Source of the DNA: Zunongwangia sp. HGR-M22 | GTDB taxonomy: Bacteria > Bacteroidota > Bacteroidia > Flavobacteriales > Flavobacteriaceae | NCBI RefSeq assembly: GCF_027594425.1 | Contig: NZ_CP115159.1 | Coordinates: 3,247,001-3,311,000, forward strand | Length of the DNA: 64,000 nt | Direction of reading: 5' to 3' | Shown: piece after piece, positions 24,027 to 35,300 of the stretch | Position numbering within the stretch: position 1 is the stretch's first letter | How the letters are laid out: the number at the start of each line of letters is the position of its first letter | Program-made: the position numbers and the translations under genes | Notes under the pieces: model-generated | The model's database searches: none | What the model saw: only the letters and a program-made list of their open reading frames with translations | Told to the model about the DNA's origin: nothing

Positions 24027-24413
24027 TTGATACAAAGCATTTTTCATTATTCGATGCACTTTTTGGTTATTGGAATAATTGCCTATTTTTTTGACAAAAA
24101 GAATTGGAAGCACAATTGGATTATTCTCGCACTAACCATGCTGGTAGATATAGATCATATTTTCGCTAATCCGCTTTTTGACCCTCATCGTTGTGGTATA
24201 GGATTCCATCCCCTGCACTCCCAAATTGCGATCATTTTTTATATTTTAGGCGCCGTTTTTCTAAAAAAAGGAATTTTTAAACTCATTTTTATAGGGCTTA
24301 GTTTTCATATGTTTACGGATTTTCTAGACTGTCTTTTTACGTTTTATAAATGTGGATCTTGTTATGATGATTCAGCTTTAAAACAACTAATCCAAATCAA
24401 CGTTTCTAATTAA
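24027..24413 (+). CDS. DUF6122-like small membrane protein
   Basis: A 128-residue membrane protein from a TTG codon (MIQSIFHYSMHFLVIGIIAY). It has about four hydrophobic helices and conserved-looking His/Asp residues (FHYSMHF, VDIDHIFANPLFDPHRCGIGFHPLHS), like metal-dependent membrane hydrolases of the DUF6122/YdjM kind. The TTG start fits family N-termini; the next candidate is an ATG at 24054. Follows DUF202 by 15 bp. Function unknown. Confidence 0.72.
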   Translation: MIQSIFHYSMHFLVIGIIAYFFDKKNWKHNWIILALTMLVDIDHIFANPLFDPHRCGIGFHPLHSQIAIIFYILGAVFLKKGIFKLIFIGLSFHMFTDFLDCLFTFYKCGSCYDDSALKQLIQINVSN

Positions 24414-24784
24414 AAAATTGACAAGCACCCTTCTCTCCTAAAACCGGTAGCATTGATAAGTGGATCTTATCTTTTTCTAAATGATTAGTTAAATTGAAGA
24501 AATGACTTAGTAGTAAATTGAATCAGATAAATTATGAAAAAATAGAATATTCCGCATGATTTTGAAATTTTGAAAAATTCGCTAAAGTTGTAAAAAAATA
24601 TTAAATTCCTTATACAATTAGGATTTCACATTATAGAATGCATATTTTCGTTTAAATATTGTAAAAAATTAGATATCAATTTCAAAAGTATATTAGACGA
24701 ATTACAAAAAATGCTGTGATTGAAATGCTTTATATTTACGATCTTAAAATAAAAAATAGTTCTAACTTATAACATTTCAACACC
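24414..24784. other. AT-rich intergenic region, nothing recognised
   Basis: A 371-bp gap between the DUF6122-like gene and the deoxynucleoside kinase gene. I see no reading frame, RNA gene, terminator or repeat that I can support. It must hold the promoter of the kinase gene, but no clear TAnnTTTG is apparent. Confidence 0.5.
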
Positions 24785-25399
24785 ATGCATGTAGCGATTG
24801 CAGGAAATATTGGCGCAGGAAAAACCACGCTCACAAGACTACTTGCTAAACATTATAAATGGGAAGCGCATTATGAAGACGTTTTAGAAAATCCTTATCT
24901 TGAAGATTTCTACAACAAAATGGAACGTTGGTCTTTTAATCTTCAGATCTATTTTCTAAACAGCAGATTTAGACAAATATTACAGATTAGAGAAAGTGGG
25001 AAAAAGATTATTCAGGATCGTACTATTTACGAAGACGCCCACATTTTTGCTCCCAATTTGCATGCCATGGGATTAATGACCAATAGAGATTTCGAGAATT
25101 ATAAGTCGTTATTCGAGCTTATGGAAAGTGTAGTTAAAGGTCCCGATTTACTAATTTATCTAAGAAGCAGTATTCCCAATTTAGTTGCGCAAATACAAAA
25201 AAGAGGCAGAGAATATGAAAACTCTATTTCTATCGATTATTTAAGCAGGCTAAACGAAAGATACGAAGCCTGGATTCATGGTTATGATAAAGGTAATTTA
25301 CTGGTTATTGATGTTGATAATATAAACTTTGTTGATGAACCGGAAGATCTGGGAAATATCATCAATAGAATTGACGGAGAGATAAACGGATTATTTTAA
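24785..25399 (+). CDS. Deoxynucleoside kinase
   Basis: A 204-residue kinase with the P-loop GNIGAGKTTLT (residues 7-17), the ERWSFNLQIYFLNSRF substrate region and DRTIYEDAHIFAPNL (DRx motif). The C-terminal lid holds IQKRGREYE. It phosphorylates deoxyadenosine or deoxyguanosine type nucleosides in the salvage pathway. Which nucleoside is not readable. It is followed after 10 bp by the fatty acid hydroxylase gene. Confidence 0.9.
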   Translation: MHVAIAGNIGAGKTTLTRLLAKHYKWEAHYEDVLENPYLEDFYNKMERWSFNLQIYFLNSRFRQILQIRESGKKIIQDRTIYEDAHIFAPNLHAMGLMTNRDFENYKSLFELMESVVKGPDLLIYLRSSIPNLVAQIQKRGREYENSISIDYLSRLNERYEAWIHGYDKGNLLVIDVDNINFVDEPEDLGNIINRIDGEINGLF

Positions 25400-25409
25400 A
25401 ATTTAGATT

Positions 25410-26102
25410 ATGGAATCTACTAAACTTAAAAGGCCTAAGCATAAAGGCTCACCCAAATTATTTGAAAACCCATTATTAGAAAAGTTAACACATACTCATA
25501 TTGCTGCGCCTTTAATAATCTTTTTTGGTACAGCTGCTGCACTTATTTATTATGGGATTTTCCAAAAAGGATTTCAGGCGCCAGAGATTTTAGTATGGTT
25601 TCTAGGAGGATTAGCATTTTTTACGCTGATTGAGTATATAGCGCATCGCTATCTTTATCATATTCCCGCAACCACACCAAGGCGACAAAAAATATCTTAT
25701 ACAATGCACGGTGTACACCATGATTATCCAAAAGACAAAACCAGATTAGCAATGCCCCCGGTGTTAAGTTTGATTGTAGCTACAATCCTGTTTATTATTT
25801 ATCGTGCGATTTTGGGCGACTATGTTTTTGGTTTTCTATCTGGTTTCCTGGTTGGTTACGCTGCATATCTAGCCGTACACTATTCGGTACATGCTTTTAA
25901 AGTTCCCGATAACTTTTTGAAGATTTTATGGCATCATCACAGCATACATCATTATCGTGAGCCAGATCGCGCCTTTGGCGTTTCGTCGCCACTTTGGGAT
26001 CATATTTTTAGAACAATGCCTAGAAAAAGCCCTGCAAGCGAAAGAACAGCAGTAGGTAAAAGTATTGACGACCAACATAAAGGACCGGCACATACCCATT
26101 AA
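25410..26102 (+). CDS. Fatty acid hydroxylase / sterol desaturase family protein
   Basis: A 230-residue membrane enzyme with the di-iron histidine boxes HRYLYH, HGVHHDYP, HYSVHAF and HHHSIHHYREP spread between four hydrophobic helices. The family hydroxylates acyl chains or sterols; a role in making 2-hydroxy fatty acids of sphingolipids or other envelope lipids is likely in Bacteroidota but not shown. It ends at a strong terminator. Confidence 0.88.
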   Translation: MESTKLKRPKHKGSPKLFENPLLEKLTHTHIAAPLIIFFGTAAALIYYGIFQKGFQAPEILVWFLGGLAFFTLIEYIAHRYLYHIPATTPRRQKISYTMHGVHHDYPKDKTRLAMPPVLSLIVATILFIIYRAILGDYVFGFLSGFLVGYAAYLAVHYSVHAFKVPDNFLKILWHHHSIHHYREPDRAFGVSSPLWDHIFRTMPRKSPASERTAVGKSIDDQHKGPAHTH

Positions 26103-26221
26103 ATTCAGAAAAAAATAATTAAAAGTAAACTTCCCTATCCTAAGCCGAACAGATTTTTTTTTGGAAAAAGGTTTTCAGACTTTAAAAATTAATTCTCAAG
26201 GGAAATTTATACTCCAAGAAT

Positions 26222-26258
26222 AAAAAAGGGGTTCAGAAAATATTCTGAACCCCTTTTT
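26222..26258. terminator. Strong bidirectional terminator
   Basis: AAAAAGGGGTTCAG-aaaatatt-CTGAACCCCTTTTT between the convergent hydroxylase and M16 peptidase genes. Confidence 0.92.
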
Positions 26259-26313
26259 AGGCTAAATCTAATATTAATAAATCTTGATTATCTGTAATCT
26301 GTTAGTTTTCGTA

Positions 26314-26394
26314 ATTACGGACTGATCCAGAATCAGTTCTGGATTAGCCCCTGAATCCAGTTCAGGTTAACCAAAACTTTTTATGATTACGGAC
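26314..26394. repeat. Two small hairpins between short direct repeats
   Basis: ATCCAGAA-tcag-TTCTGGAT (26325-26344) and CCTGAA-tccag-TTCAGG (26350-26366) are related hairpins in tandem. They are bracketed by the direct repeat ATTACGGAC at 26314-26322 and 26386-26394. It resembles a small REP-like element in the 26,103-26,408 gap; no coding content. Confidence 0.5.
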
Positions 26395-26408
26395 ATTCAA
26401 ATGAAAAA

Positions 26409-29216
26409 TTAATCTACAGCTGTATTTAAATCGTCTTCTTGATTTTTTGGGCTTAAAACACCTTCCACAATCGCAGGATTTTTATTTAGACGAACGGCTG
26501 TAATCTTGATATCGCTTATAGTTATTTTATCTACTAAAGCTTCAAATTTTTCTTGAGAATCAATTGGAAGATCGTTCTCTAAACTAGATACAATGGTACT
26601 CATCCAGAAACCATTTTCTTTTTGCAGCTCTCTATGGTTCTTCTTGATGTTACTTTTAATTTCTGAAAAATTAGAAGAATCAATGTTTTTAGAAATATTC
26701 TCTAACTCCTCATAAACTATCTCTAAGAGTTCTTCAGCTTTATCTGGATTACATTGAAAACTTATATTTAGATTAAAATTACCTTTTGGTTTATTTACAA
26801 CATTACCTCCAACACTAACGCCATAACTTCCGCCTTCTTCTTCTCTAATACGCTTCATGTATTTTTTATTCAGCAATTCAGCTATAATATATACTTCTAA
26901 ATTAGCTTTTCTGGTATATTTCATCTCACCATTCATGTAAATGCTAATTGTAGATTGTGGCGTTTCCATAGTTTCTGAAACATGAACTTTAGTAAGTCCT
27001 TTTTTAGGAACCATGTTATGATTTTTAATCGTCTCTTTTTTTCCTTTTGGGATATTCCCAAGATATTTTTGAGCTAATTCCACTAAAATTTTCTCATCAA
27101 AATCTCCTACAAAAACGAACGTAAAATCACCGGCATTAGCAATTCTATTTTTAAAAACGTTCTCTACTCCTTCTAAGCTGATATTATCTATAAGTTCACG
27201 ATCAAAAATTAAAGCTCGCTCACTATGGCCTGAAGTCGCCAGGGTTAAAGAATCCTGAAAAGCGCTATTAACATTGTTTTTCTTTGCTTCTAAACTGTTT
27301 TCAAAATTTTGCTTTAGAATATCCAAGGCGTTGGCATCAAATCGAGGTGATGTAAAATTCAAATAGACCTCTTTAAGCAGTATTTCCAAATCCTTGGTAC
27401 TAGCACCTCCAGAGATATTTTCAGAATAATTATTGATTGAAACTCCCAAAGAAACTTCTTTACCCGCAAGCTTTTTTTGTAATTCGATTTTATCCAAATC
27501 TCCTAAACCAGATTGCGAAACCACATAAGAAGCTACATTTACATTTGGTAAATTTTTAGTAGCGATCAATGATTGACCACCCGGGCTAAAAGCACTCATG
27601 TAAACTTGGTCTTTCTCAAAATCTGTAGGGAAAGTCACGATTTTTAATCCGTTTGCTAAAGTATATTGCTTGGCATCAATTCCTTTAAGTTTCGTTTCTC
27701 TGGTTACTTCAGTTTTCTGAAGTTCTTCATTGATTAAAGTTTTCTCCTGAAGATTTTCTTCGTAAGGTGCTAAAGATTTGTTCTTTATGTTTTCTAAAAT
27801 AATTTCTATCTCATTTTTTTCAGGATAATTATAATCAGTAGTTCCTTTAATTCCGATTCCGCGGCCATACTCACCTTCAAAATCAGACAAGTAATCAAGA
27901 ATATCGTTATTATTAATTTTTTCGATTAAATTTTCCCCGTACACTAAACTCGATTTGTAATCGAATACCGGTTCATTTTCTAAATAAGCATCTATAATTG
28001 CTGAAGCATAAGAATCATTACTTCGTTTATCTACATTTTTAATTGCCGAAGTATAGCTAGTTTTAAAAGCCGCTTTAGCTCTCTCAAGCTCTGCAGATGT
28101 AGCTCCGTATTCTGCAAAACGCTTGTATTCTGAAAGTGCAAATTCCAGGCCTGCTAATAAACTATCTTTTTTAGGACTAATATTAATACTCAACACTTCC
28201 AGAGGTCTCACAAAATCCTGTATACCAAAACCTACACCTAATACGGGACTATCATCCTCAACAGATAATTCAGATAATCTATTATTTAGAATATAATTTG
28301 TTAAGCTTCCCACTAAGGATCTTTTCTCTTTTTCGAGTACCGACAGATCTTCTTTTTTATGCTTAATAAAATATTCTACATTAGGATTTCCCAGTTCTTT
28401 ATCGGTAGCCACGATAAATAGTGGTTCTTTGTTTAAAGTCACATCAAATGATTCTCTTGCAGGTAAATCTTTCTTAAGGGGTATTTCTGAAAAAATATCT
28501 TTTACTTTTTGTTCCATCAGTTCTGGATCGATATCTCCTACAACAATTACTGCTTGCTGATCTGGTCTATACCAGCGCTCGTAATAATCTCTTAATTTAT
28601 CATATTCGAAATTATTAACGATATCCATTTTGCCTATCGGCATACGCTTGCTATACTTCGAATCTTTAAGATAACCGTCTAACCAGATTTTTGTAGAAGC
28701 TCTATAATTTGCAGTATTAGAACTTCTCCACTCCTCGTTTACTACTCCTCTTTCGTTATCAATCTCTTCATCTGTTAACGATAAATATCCAGACCAATCG
28801 TGTAATATCAACAATACAGAATCCAATAATTTTTCATTAGTTACAGGAACCTGATTAATATTGTAAACGGTTTGATCGAAGCTGGTGTAGGCATTAATTT
28901 CAGTTCCGAATTTTAAGCCATTTTGCTCTAAATAGGTAAGCATTTCTTTATTCTTAAAATTCTCGGTCCCATTAAAAGCCATATGCTCTAGAAAATGCGC
29001 CAATCCTTGCTGGCTATCATTTTCTAAAATTGAACCTACATTTTGAGCAAAATAAAACGAAGCTCGATTTTCTGGCTCATTATTTTGCATAATGTAATAG
29101 TTAAGACCATTACTTAAGCTATCATGGATAAGTTTTGCTTTTTCCAGCTTATTGTCTTGCGCGCTAAGCGCAAGTGTAAAAAAGGCTAGTAATAAGCATA
29201 TTTTCTTTCTAATCAT
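26409..29216 (-). CDS. M16 family zinc metallopeptidase (periplasmic, two-repeat type)
   Basis: A 935-residue protein with a signal peptide (ICLLLAFFTLALSAQ). The inverted zinc motif HFLEH is at residues 74-78, with the third ligand in the NERGVVNEEW region. It has two M16 halves, the second inactive (starting near residue 500, TLANGLKIVTFPTDFEKDQVYM). Such proteins of about 930 residues degrade peptides in the periplasm. It is the last gene of a fecR-susC-susD-tlpA-M16 set on the minus strand, after a 152-bp gap, which suggests that it processes what SusCD imports. Confidence 0.92.
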   Translation of the reverse strand: MIRKKICLLLAFFTLALSAQDNKLEKAKLIHDSLSNGLNYYIMQNNEPENRASFYFAQNVGSILENDSQQGLAHFLEHMAFNGTENFKNKEMLTYLEQNGLKFGTEINAYTSFDQTVYNINQVPVTNEKLLDSVLLILHDWSGYLSLTDEEIDNERGVVNEEWRSSNTANYRASTKIWLDGYLKDSKYSKRMPIGKMDIVNNFEYDKLRDYYERWYRPDQQAVIVVGDIDPELMEQKVKDIFSEIPLKKDLPARESFDVTLNKEPLFIVATDKELGNPNVEYFIKHKKEDLSVLEKEKRSLVGSLTNYILNNRLSELSVEDDSPVLGVGFGIQDFVRPLEVLSINISPKKDSLLAGLEFALSEYKRFAEYGATSAELERAKAAFKTSYTSAIKNVDKRSNDSYASAIIDAYLENEPVFDYKSSLVYGENLIEKINNNDILDYLSDFEGEYGRGIGIKGTTDYNYPEKNEIEIILENIKNKSLAPYEENLQEKTLINEELQKTEVTRETKLKGIDAKQYTLANGLKIVTFPTDFEKDQVYMSAFSPGGQSLIATKNLPNVNVASYVVSQSGLGDLDKIELQKKLAGKEVSLGVSINNYSENISGGASTKDLEILLKEVYLNFTSPRFDANALDILKQNFENSLEAKKNNVNSAFQDSLTLATSGHSERALIFDRELIDNISLEGVENVFKNRIANAGDFTFVFVGDFDEKILVELAQKYLGNIPKGKKETIKNHNMVPKKGLTKVHVSETMETPQSTISIYMNGEMKYTRKANLEVYIIAELLNKKYMKRIREEEGGSYGVSVGGNVVNKPKGNFNLNISFQCNPDKAEELLEIVYEELENISKNIDSSNFSEIKSNIKKNHRELQKENGFWMSTIVSSLENDLPIDSQEKFEALVDKITISDIKITAVRLNKNPAIVEGVLSPKNQEDDLNTAVD

Positions 29217-29368
29217 TTTTTAAATTTTATGTGATTTATATTCTGAAGATTTACTGTACTATGAACATTAACCTGAAGTAATGCGTTTCTCTAAATTGAG
29301 ACTGAAACTATAAAATCCAAAACTCGACTGAAAACTACCTGAACGTAGTTACTTCGTAAATCGATTAA

Positions 29369-30877
29369 TTATGATTGTTTATCCTTTACAGCATTGATCA
29401 TTGCGATTAGCTTCTTTTTCTCTATTTCAAGGTTGCCTTCATAACCTTTGATCTTATATCTAATATTACCTTCTCCGTCAATTATAAATTTATACGGAAT
29501 GGCCTTAATCTGATAAGCTTTAGCCATTTTGTAAGTATTGCTATCGTCCTTGGTATCCAAAAACATTTCAAAATCATACGAATTTGATTTTAGTAGCTTT
29601 TCAATTTTAGGTTTCACTTCAGATGGCAATCCAGATTCCATCGTATTAACGAAAAGAAACTTGATATTCGGATCATCATTATAGTGATCTTTCACCTGTT
29701 GCATTGCGGGAAAAGAAGCTTTGCAAGGAGCACACCATGTAGCCCAAAAATCTACCACAAGAATTTTATCTTTTAAATCTGAAGAGGAAATCTTTTCACC
29801 ATTCATTTTAATAAGACTAAATTCTGGCGCTTTTTCAGTAATCATATTTTCAATTACTTCTTCTTTTAATGAAGCATCTAATTCTTGCTGCATCGCTTTC
29901 TCCAAAGCAGCAAAATCCTGCTCGTTGCCCTGTGATTCCAAAAACAAGCTTTTAAACCGAGGATAATTTTCTTCTGCAACCTGATCATGAAGTTTAACCA
30001 CTTCTTTAAGCTGCTCGAATGCCTTAGTTTTTTGTCCGGTAGCTTCAAGGCAATCGGCATATTTTAAATTGGCTTCAGTATCTATAAAATTGGTCTCATT
30101 CTTATAGGCTTCAAAATAATCGATAGCCTTATTACATTCGTCATTTTCAGCTAAAAGAAATGCATAAAGCCGCAAAAGATCAAGATGCCTGCTTTCAAGT
30201 ACCTTTTTTGATTCTTTCGTGAGATTAGAATTATTAAACCACTTGTCTATTTCAGCCAATCCTTTATCCAAACTAGTCTTAGATAAATCGATTTGCCCAT
30301 TGTTAAGATATAAAACCGCCATGTTATAAAGCGTGTTTACCTTAGAAGGATGGTCTAAAAGTCGATTTTTCAAAGCTGTAGTGAGCGCTGCTTTATTTTG
30401 ATTTACACTTTTTTCTAAAAGGTAATAAATAGCAATATTGTAAATATCGCGATCATCAAACGAATAATTCTCTGGTGGAAATTGCTTTACCCAGGCATCG
30501 TATTGATTGATTTGCTCGTTTAAACTATCCTTGGAAAAAATCTTTTGATATTCGGCAAATCTGGTTTGAATTCCTTTTGGGAATTTTTTAATAGATAATT
30601 TTGTGAGTGAATCTACTATTTCCGGCTCGTCAAGACGATAATAGTAGTTATAGGATAATTTTATTTTGGCTTCCTCGTCACTTTTACTTAATTGCTCCAG
30701 CTTTTCTAAAAGCAGGCTATCTGAAACTTTATTATTCAAAGCTGCCAGAGAATCTAGCTTAGATTGGATAATTTCGATCTTTTGATCTGCAAAAGCAACC
30801 TGTTTTTTATCTTTTTTACAAGCCGTAAACCCTATCAATGCTAAGGTTACGGCGATATATAAAGTTTGTCTAGTCAT
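29369..30877 (-). CDS. TlpA-like thioredoxin-fold lipoprotein with a TPR-like helical N-terminal half
   Basis: A 502-residue lipoprotein (lipobox GFTACKKD, Cys20). Residues about 30-330 are helical with TPR-like pairs (MAVLYLNNGQIDLSKTSL, LKYADCLEATGQKTKAFEQL). The C-terminal 150 residues form a TlpA/ResA domain with active site WATWCAPCKASFP (about 375-387). It is likely a membrane-anchored thiol-disulfide reductase. It starts 6 bp after the SusD stop, so it belongs to that operon; such proteins are frequent partners of SusCD systems in this phylum. Role in import is inferred. Confidence 0.87.
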   Translation of the reverse strand: MTRQTLYIAVTLALIGFTACKKDKKQVAFADQKIEIIQSKLDSLAALNNKVSDSLLLEKLEQLSKSDEEAKIKLSYNYYYRLDEPEIVDSLTKLSIKKFPKGIQTRFAEYQKIFSKDSLNEQINQYDAWVKQFPPENYSFDDRDIYNIAIYYLLEKSVNQNKAALTTALKNRLLDHPSKVNTLYNMAVLYLNNGQIDLSKTSLDKGLAEIDKWFNNSNLTKESKKVLESRHLDLLRLYAFLLAENDECNKAIDYFEAYKNETNFIDTEANLKYADCLEATGQKTKAFEQLKEVVKLHDQVAEENYPRFKSLFLESQGNEQDFAALEKAMQQELDASLKEEVIENMITEKAPEFSLIKMNGEKISSSDLKDKILVVDFWATWCAPCKASFPAMQQVKDHYNDDPNIKFLFVNTMESGLPSEVKPKIEKLLKSNSYDFEMFLDTKDDSNTYKMAKAYQIKAIPYKFIIDGEGNIRYKIKGYEGNLEIEKKKLIAMINAVKDKQS

Positions 30878-30883
30878 TTTATA

Positions 30884-32317
30884 TTAATATCCCGGGGTTT
30901 GCTCTAAGTTTGGATTTGCATTTATTTCGCTATACGAAATTGGCCAAAATTGCTTATAACTTTCCCAGGTTGCTTCTCCAAATTCAGTTTTTTGTTGCAC
31001 GGCTTGATTCATAATTACATCAAGCTTGTTTGTTCTTTTTAAATCCAAAAATCGGAAACTCCCTTCACCAAAAAATTCAGCTCTACGTTCTTTTAAAATA
31101 GCGGCCAATATTTCTTCTTTAGAAGTTGGGTTAATTGCAGGTAAATCTGCGCGATTACGCACCGCATTAATTTTTGCAACGGCTTCGCCTAGATTACCCA
31201 ATTCCGCATTGGCTTCCGCAATAATTAAGTATTGCTCGGCTATACGCAATATAGCCGAAGCCTCCTCTCCTGCGGTTTGTGTTTGATATTTATAAGGCAA
31301 ATAATAGGTAGTACTATCATTCAGTTCTACCGGGGAAACCCAGTTTTCAAAACGCTGATCTCCTTCTTCGAAAACAGACAATTGACTTTCGCTTAAATAT
31401 ACCGGTGCATTAGCAAATTCGATTTCAATCGAACTAAAACCATAATTCCATCCAAAATAGATATTATAATCTGGCACATACCTCATATAAGAATCTGGAT
31501 TATTATTTGGCATTAACTCCCAGATCATCGCTTCACTATCTGTTTTAAAAACCTGATTTAAACCTACCAAACTTTGTTGTGTACCATTTATAACTGCTTC
31601 CGATTTTTCTAGCGCTTTTTCCCAATCTTGGTTATATAAAAGTACTCGCGCTAGCAAAGCTTGCGCTGCAGTTTTATTAGGCCTTGCCTGAGATGAAGTT
31701 TCTAATCCATCACTAGTTACATAATTTTCTGATAGCAGCGATTCTGCCATTTCTAAATCGGCTATGATTTGTTGAAAAGCTTCTTGCTGTGGTGCTCGCG
31801 ACAATTTATTATTTACTTGGTAATCTGAAGTGGTTGGCAGCGCTATATCGCCATATAATGTAGTTAAATAATAAAAACATAAACCTCTTAAAAAGTAAGC
31901 TTCGCCTAAGTATTGGTCTTTGTTACTAAGCGTCTCATTTGTGGTATTGATTCCTTCCATTATCGCGTTTACACGATATACTATAGGATAAAAATCAGAC
32001 CATGCCGATGGCGCGTTGTTACTGTTTAAATCATTATTATAATATCGCTGATATGTAAGCGCATTATTCACATTAAGCGTAAACTCATCTGTATAAAGGC
32101 CGGTATACAGCGATAAATTAGTGAAGGGATAATTTACTGAAAGCTGCGCTAAAACACCATTAATTGTCGTAGCAGTAGTTGCATCGTTAACAAAAGTATT
32201 TTCTTCGTAAAAGGCATCTGAAGGTGCGGGAATATCCAAATAATCGTCACAACCAGATAAGCAAAAGACTACACCTAAGCTTAAAAATAGTTTTATATTT
32301 TTTATATTAAATTTCAT
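30884..32317 (-). CDS. SusD/RagB family outer-membrane lipoprotein
   Basis: A 477-residue SusD-type surface lipoprotein: lipobox LSGCDDYLDI (Cys23), N-terminal TPR-like helices (NKDQYLGEAYFLRGLCFYYLTTLYGDIALP is the family signature, given here only by position about 130-160), and the C-terminal RAEFFGEGSFRFLDLKR and QFWPISYSEINANPNLEQTPGY end. It captures substrate over the SusC pore. Lies 22 bp after susC. Confidence 0.93.
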   Translation of the reverse strand: MKFNIKNIKLFLSLGVVFCLSGCDDYLDIPAPSDAFYEENTFVNDATTATTINGVLAQLSVNYPFTNLSLYTGLYTDEFTLNVNNALTYQRYYNNDLNSNNAPSAWSDFYPIVYRVNAIMEGINTTNETLSNKDQYLGEAYFLRGLCFYYLTTLYGDIALPTTSDYQVNNKLSRAPQQEAFQQIIADLEMAESLLSENYVTSDGLETSSQARPNKTAAQALLARVLLYNQDWEKALEKSEAVINGTQQSLVGLNQVFKTDSEAMIWELMPNNNPDSYMRYVPDYNIYFGWNYGFSSIEIEFANAPVYLSESQLSVFEEGDQRFENWVSPVELNDSTTYYLPYKYQTQTAGEEASAILRIAEQYLIIAEANAELGNLGEAVAKINAVRNRADLPAINPTSKEEILAAILKERRAEFFGEGSFRFLDLKRTNKLDVIMNQAVQQKTEFGEATWESYKQFWPISYSEINANPNLEQTPGY

Positions 32318-32339
32318 GTTTTATATTTCTTATATTAAA

Positions 32340-35300
32340 TTATAAAGTAAAATTAAGTCCGAACACTATTGTTCTTAAAGGCGCTGTGCCTGCAGCAAGC
32401 GTCTCTGGATCGTACCCATCATAATTTGAAATAGTCAATAAATTTTGACCTTGTAAGTAAACGCTGATATTTTTAAAATTTATCTTATCAGTAAATTCTG
32501 AAGGAAAGTTATAGCTTAAGTTCACATTTTGTAATCGTGCGTAAGTAGCATCAGAATATGCACCGGTACTATTTTTAAAGTTAGCAAAATTAGTATACCC
32601 CATATATCCTGCTCTTGGCTTAGCTACATCAGTAATGTCTCCCGGTTGTTGCCAACGAGCATCATAAATATCTTTAGCAATATTGGTATTAAATGTCCCA
32701 GGTTGATCGGTTTGAGAACCAATAAAATTAAGAGCCTTTCTTTTGGTAAACGAAAATAACACGCTTAGATTAAAATTTTTATAACTGAAATTATTTTGAA
32801 AGCCTCCAAAAAATTTAGGGTTTAAATCTAAAAACTCAGTACGATCCTGATTATAGTCTAAAACAGTGCCCGATTCCCATTCGCCAACTTCATCATCTGT
32901 AATAACACCATCACCATTTAGATCTTTCCAAAAATTATAATTTCCGGTTTCTGGATTTACCCCTTGATAATTATACAATCTTTTACCATTAACAGACTTC
33001 CCAATTTTAAGATTGGGATCGGTTAGAGTCATATCCTTGGGGTACGAGACTAATTTATTTTTTGGTAAACTAATATTAAAACTGGTAGACCATTTAAAGT
33101 TTTCCGAAACAATGTTTTGTGTATTCAAAGTAATTTCGTGTCCCCAATTCCTTACCTCAGCGGGTGTGTTTTTTGTTAAAAAATTAACACCGGTAACAAT
33201 AGATAAAGGAAATCTAACCAATTGATCTGAAGATTTATTATCGTAATAACTTTCAGTTACGGAAATTCGACCTTCTAAAAATTCTAAGTTTACAGCTAAT
33301 TCGGCTTTTCTTGTTTCCTCCCAATGCAAATATGGATCTGCAGGTCCACTTGCCAAAAACCCTCTATTGCTATTATACGAAAAGCTTGAGAAATATGTGG
33401 TTTTATATTGATAGTTATTGATTCCATCGATTCCACTGGTACCATAACTTCCTCTTAATTTTGCAAAACTTACAAAATCAAAGGAATCTTTAAACCAGTT
33501 TTCTTCGCTTATTATCCAACCTGCTCCTAACGACCAGAATGTTCCAAAACGATTGCCTGATCCAAATTTAGTGGAGCCATCCCTTCTTATATTAAAATTA
33601 ACTAGGTATTTATTACCCAAATTATAATTTAAAATACCAAAGCCACCTATATATCTCTCTGTTAAACTAGTGTAATTGGTCGTTATGTTATCTGCATTTG
33701 CCATTGTTGGATTTCTGGCAACTTCTTTATTTAATAAATCTGTACCTAATACATCATTTTTTTCACGCAGTCCATCAATGATAGTTGCTCCCACTTTGGC
33801 CGTAATTTCCCCGAAGTCTCCTAAACTGGTATTATAACTAATATTTGGTTCCACAGTTAAAGTTCTTAGCTTAGAAACACTTAACTCGCTGGAGTTTACC
33901 TCCCAACTATTAGGACTATAATAGGTGTCTGGCTTTACATAAATTTCATTAGAAGATAAAATATTAATTCCTACCATAGTATTAATTTCGAGGCCTTTAA
34001 CCGGAATATATTTTAAATCGATATTCGAGATTAAATTATCTGTTTTATTCTCATGAATTAATTCATAAATCGAAGCGGGGTTTCGAGCAACATTTGCATC
34101 ATCGTAAGTTGTCCAGTTTAAGGTTCCGTCTTCATTATATAATTCGGGCGCATTGGGTGCATATAATAAATAACTATTATTAAATGGTACAACTGTGTTT
34201 TTAGTGGTATTATAAGTACCTGTTAAGCCTAGATTAAATTTACGATTCTCACTATTTACATTTAGGTTAAAATGAATTCCCCCGGTTTGATTATTACCAT
34301 TCGCGTTTTGTATATTTTCCTGACTGTTATAATTAGCCCTAACTAAATAAGAAATACGATCTGTACCGCCAGAGTAACTTAAATTATTCACACTGGTAAA
34401 AGCAGCCCCATCCAGAAAATAATCTGTCCAATCGGTTTCATTATCTGTATTCCAGGTTCCATTTAAGTCCCAATCACCAAATCCAACACTTTGTCCTGTA
34501 TTTTCTATAGCCTCTCTTCTTAAATTAAGATAATCCTGTGTATTTAAAAGATCAGGACTCTTTCCTCTAAAAGACACTCCGTTTCTGGAGGAAAAAGAAA
34601 TTTGTTGCGTACCAAGTCGACCTTTTTTCGTAGTAATAACAATAACCCCATTAGAACCTTTAGATCCATAGATTGCCGTTGCATCTGCATCTTTTAAGAA
34701 GTTAATAGTTTCAATATTATTAGGATCGATAAAATTTAAAGCATTCCCTCCAACCAAAGCTCCGGTTCCACTAGCAGTTGGTAAATTCCCATAAGGATAT
34801 CTTACCCCATCGATAACTACCAATGGATCTAAATCAGTTACAGAACTAATCGAATTTTGTCCTCTCATTTGGATACTTACAGGAGAACCTGGCTGTCCAT
34901 TTGTTTGCTGTATAAATACACCCGGTATTTTTCCCTGAACTGCTTCTAAAACATTCGTTACCGGACTTTTCTCAATTTCTTCCCCGGTAATGGTTACAAT
35001 ATTCCCGGTAGTTAATCTTTTAGAAGTTTTACCATAAGCGGTTACCTGTACAGCATCTAAGCCATTTACAGCTTCCTCCATCACAATGTCTAAAGGCTCA
35101 TAATTACTAATTTCCCGACTAATATTCTCAAAACCTATATAGGTAAACACTAATGTTTCTCCTATACTTACTCTTATGGAGAATTCTCCTTTTTCATTGG
35201 TTATAACACCACGATTTTTATCTTTTATTCTTACTGTAACACCCATTAGAGGTTCTAAGCTAAGGTCTCTAATCGTACCATTAACAATGCTCTGTTGCTG

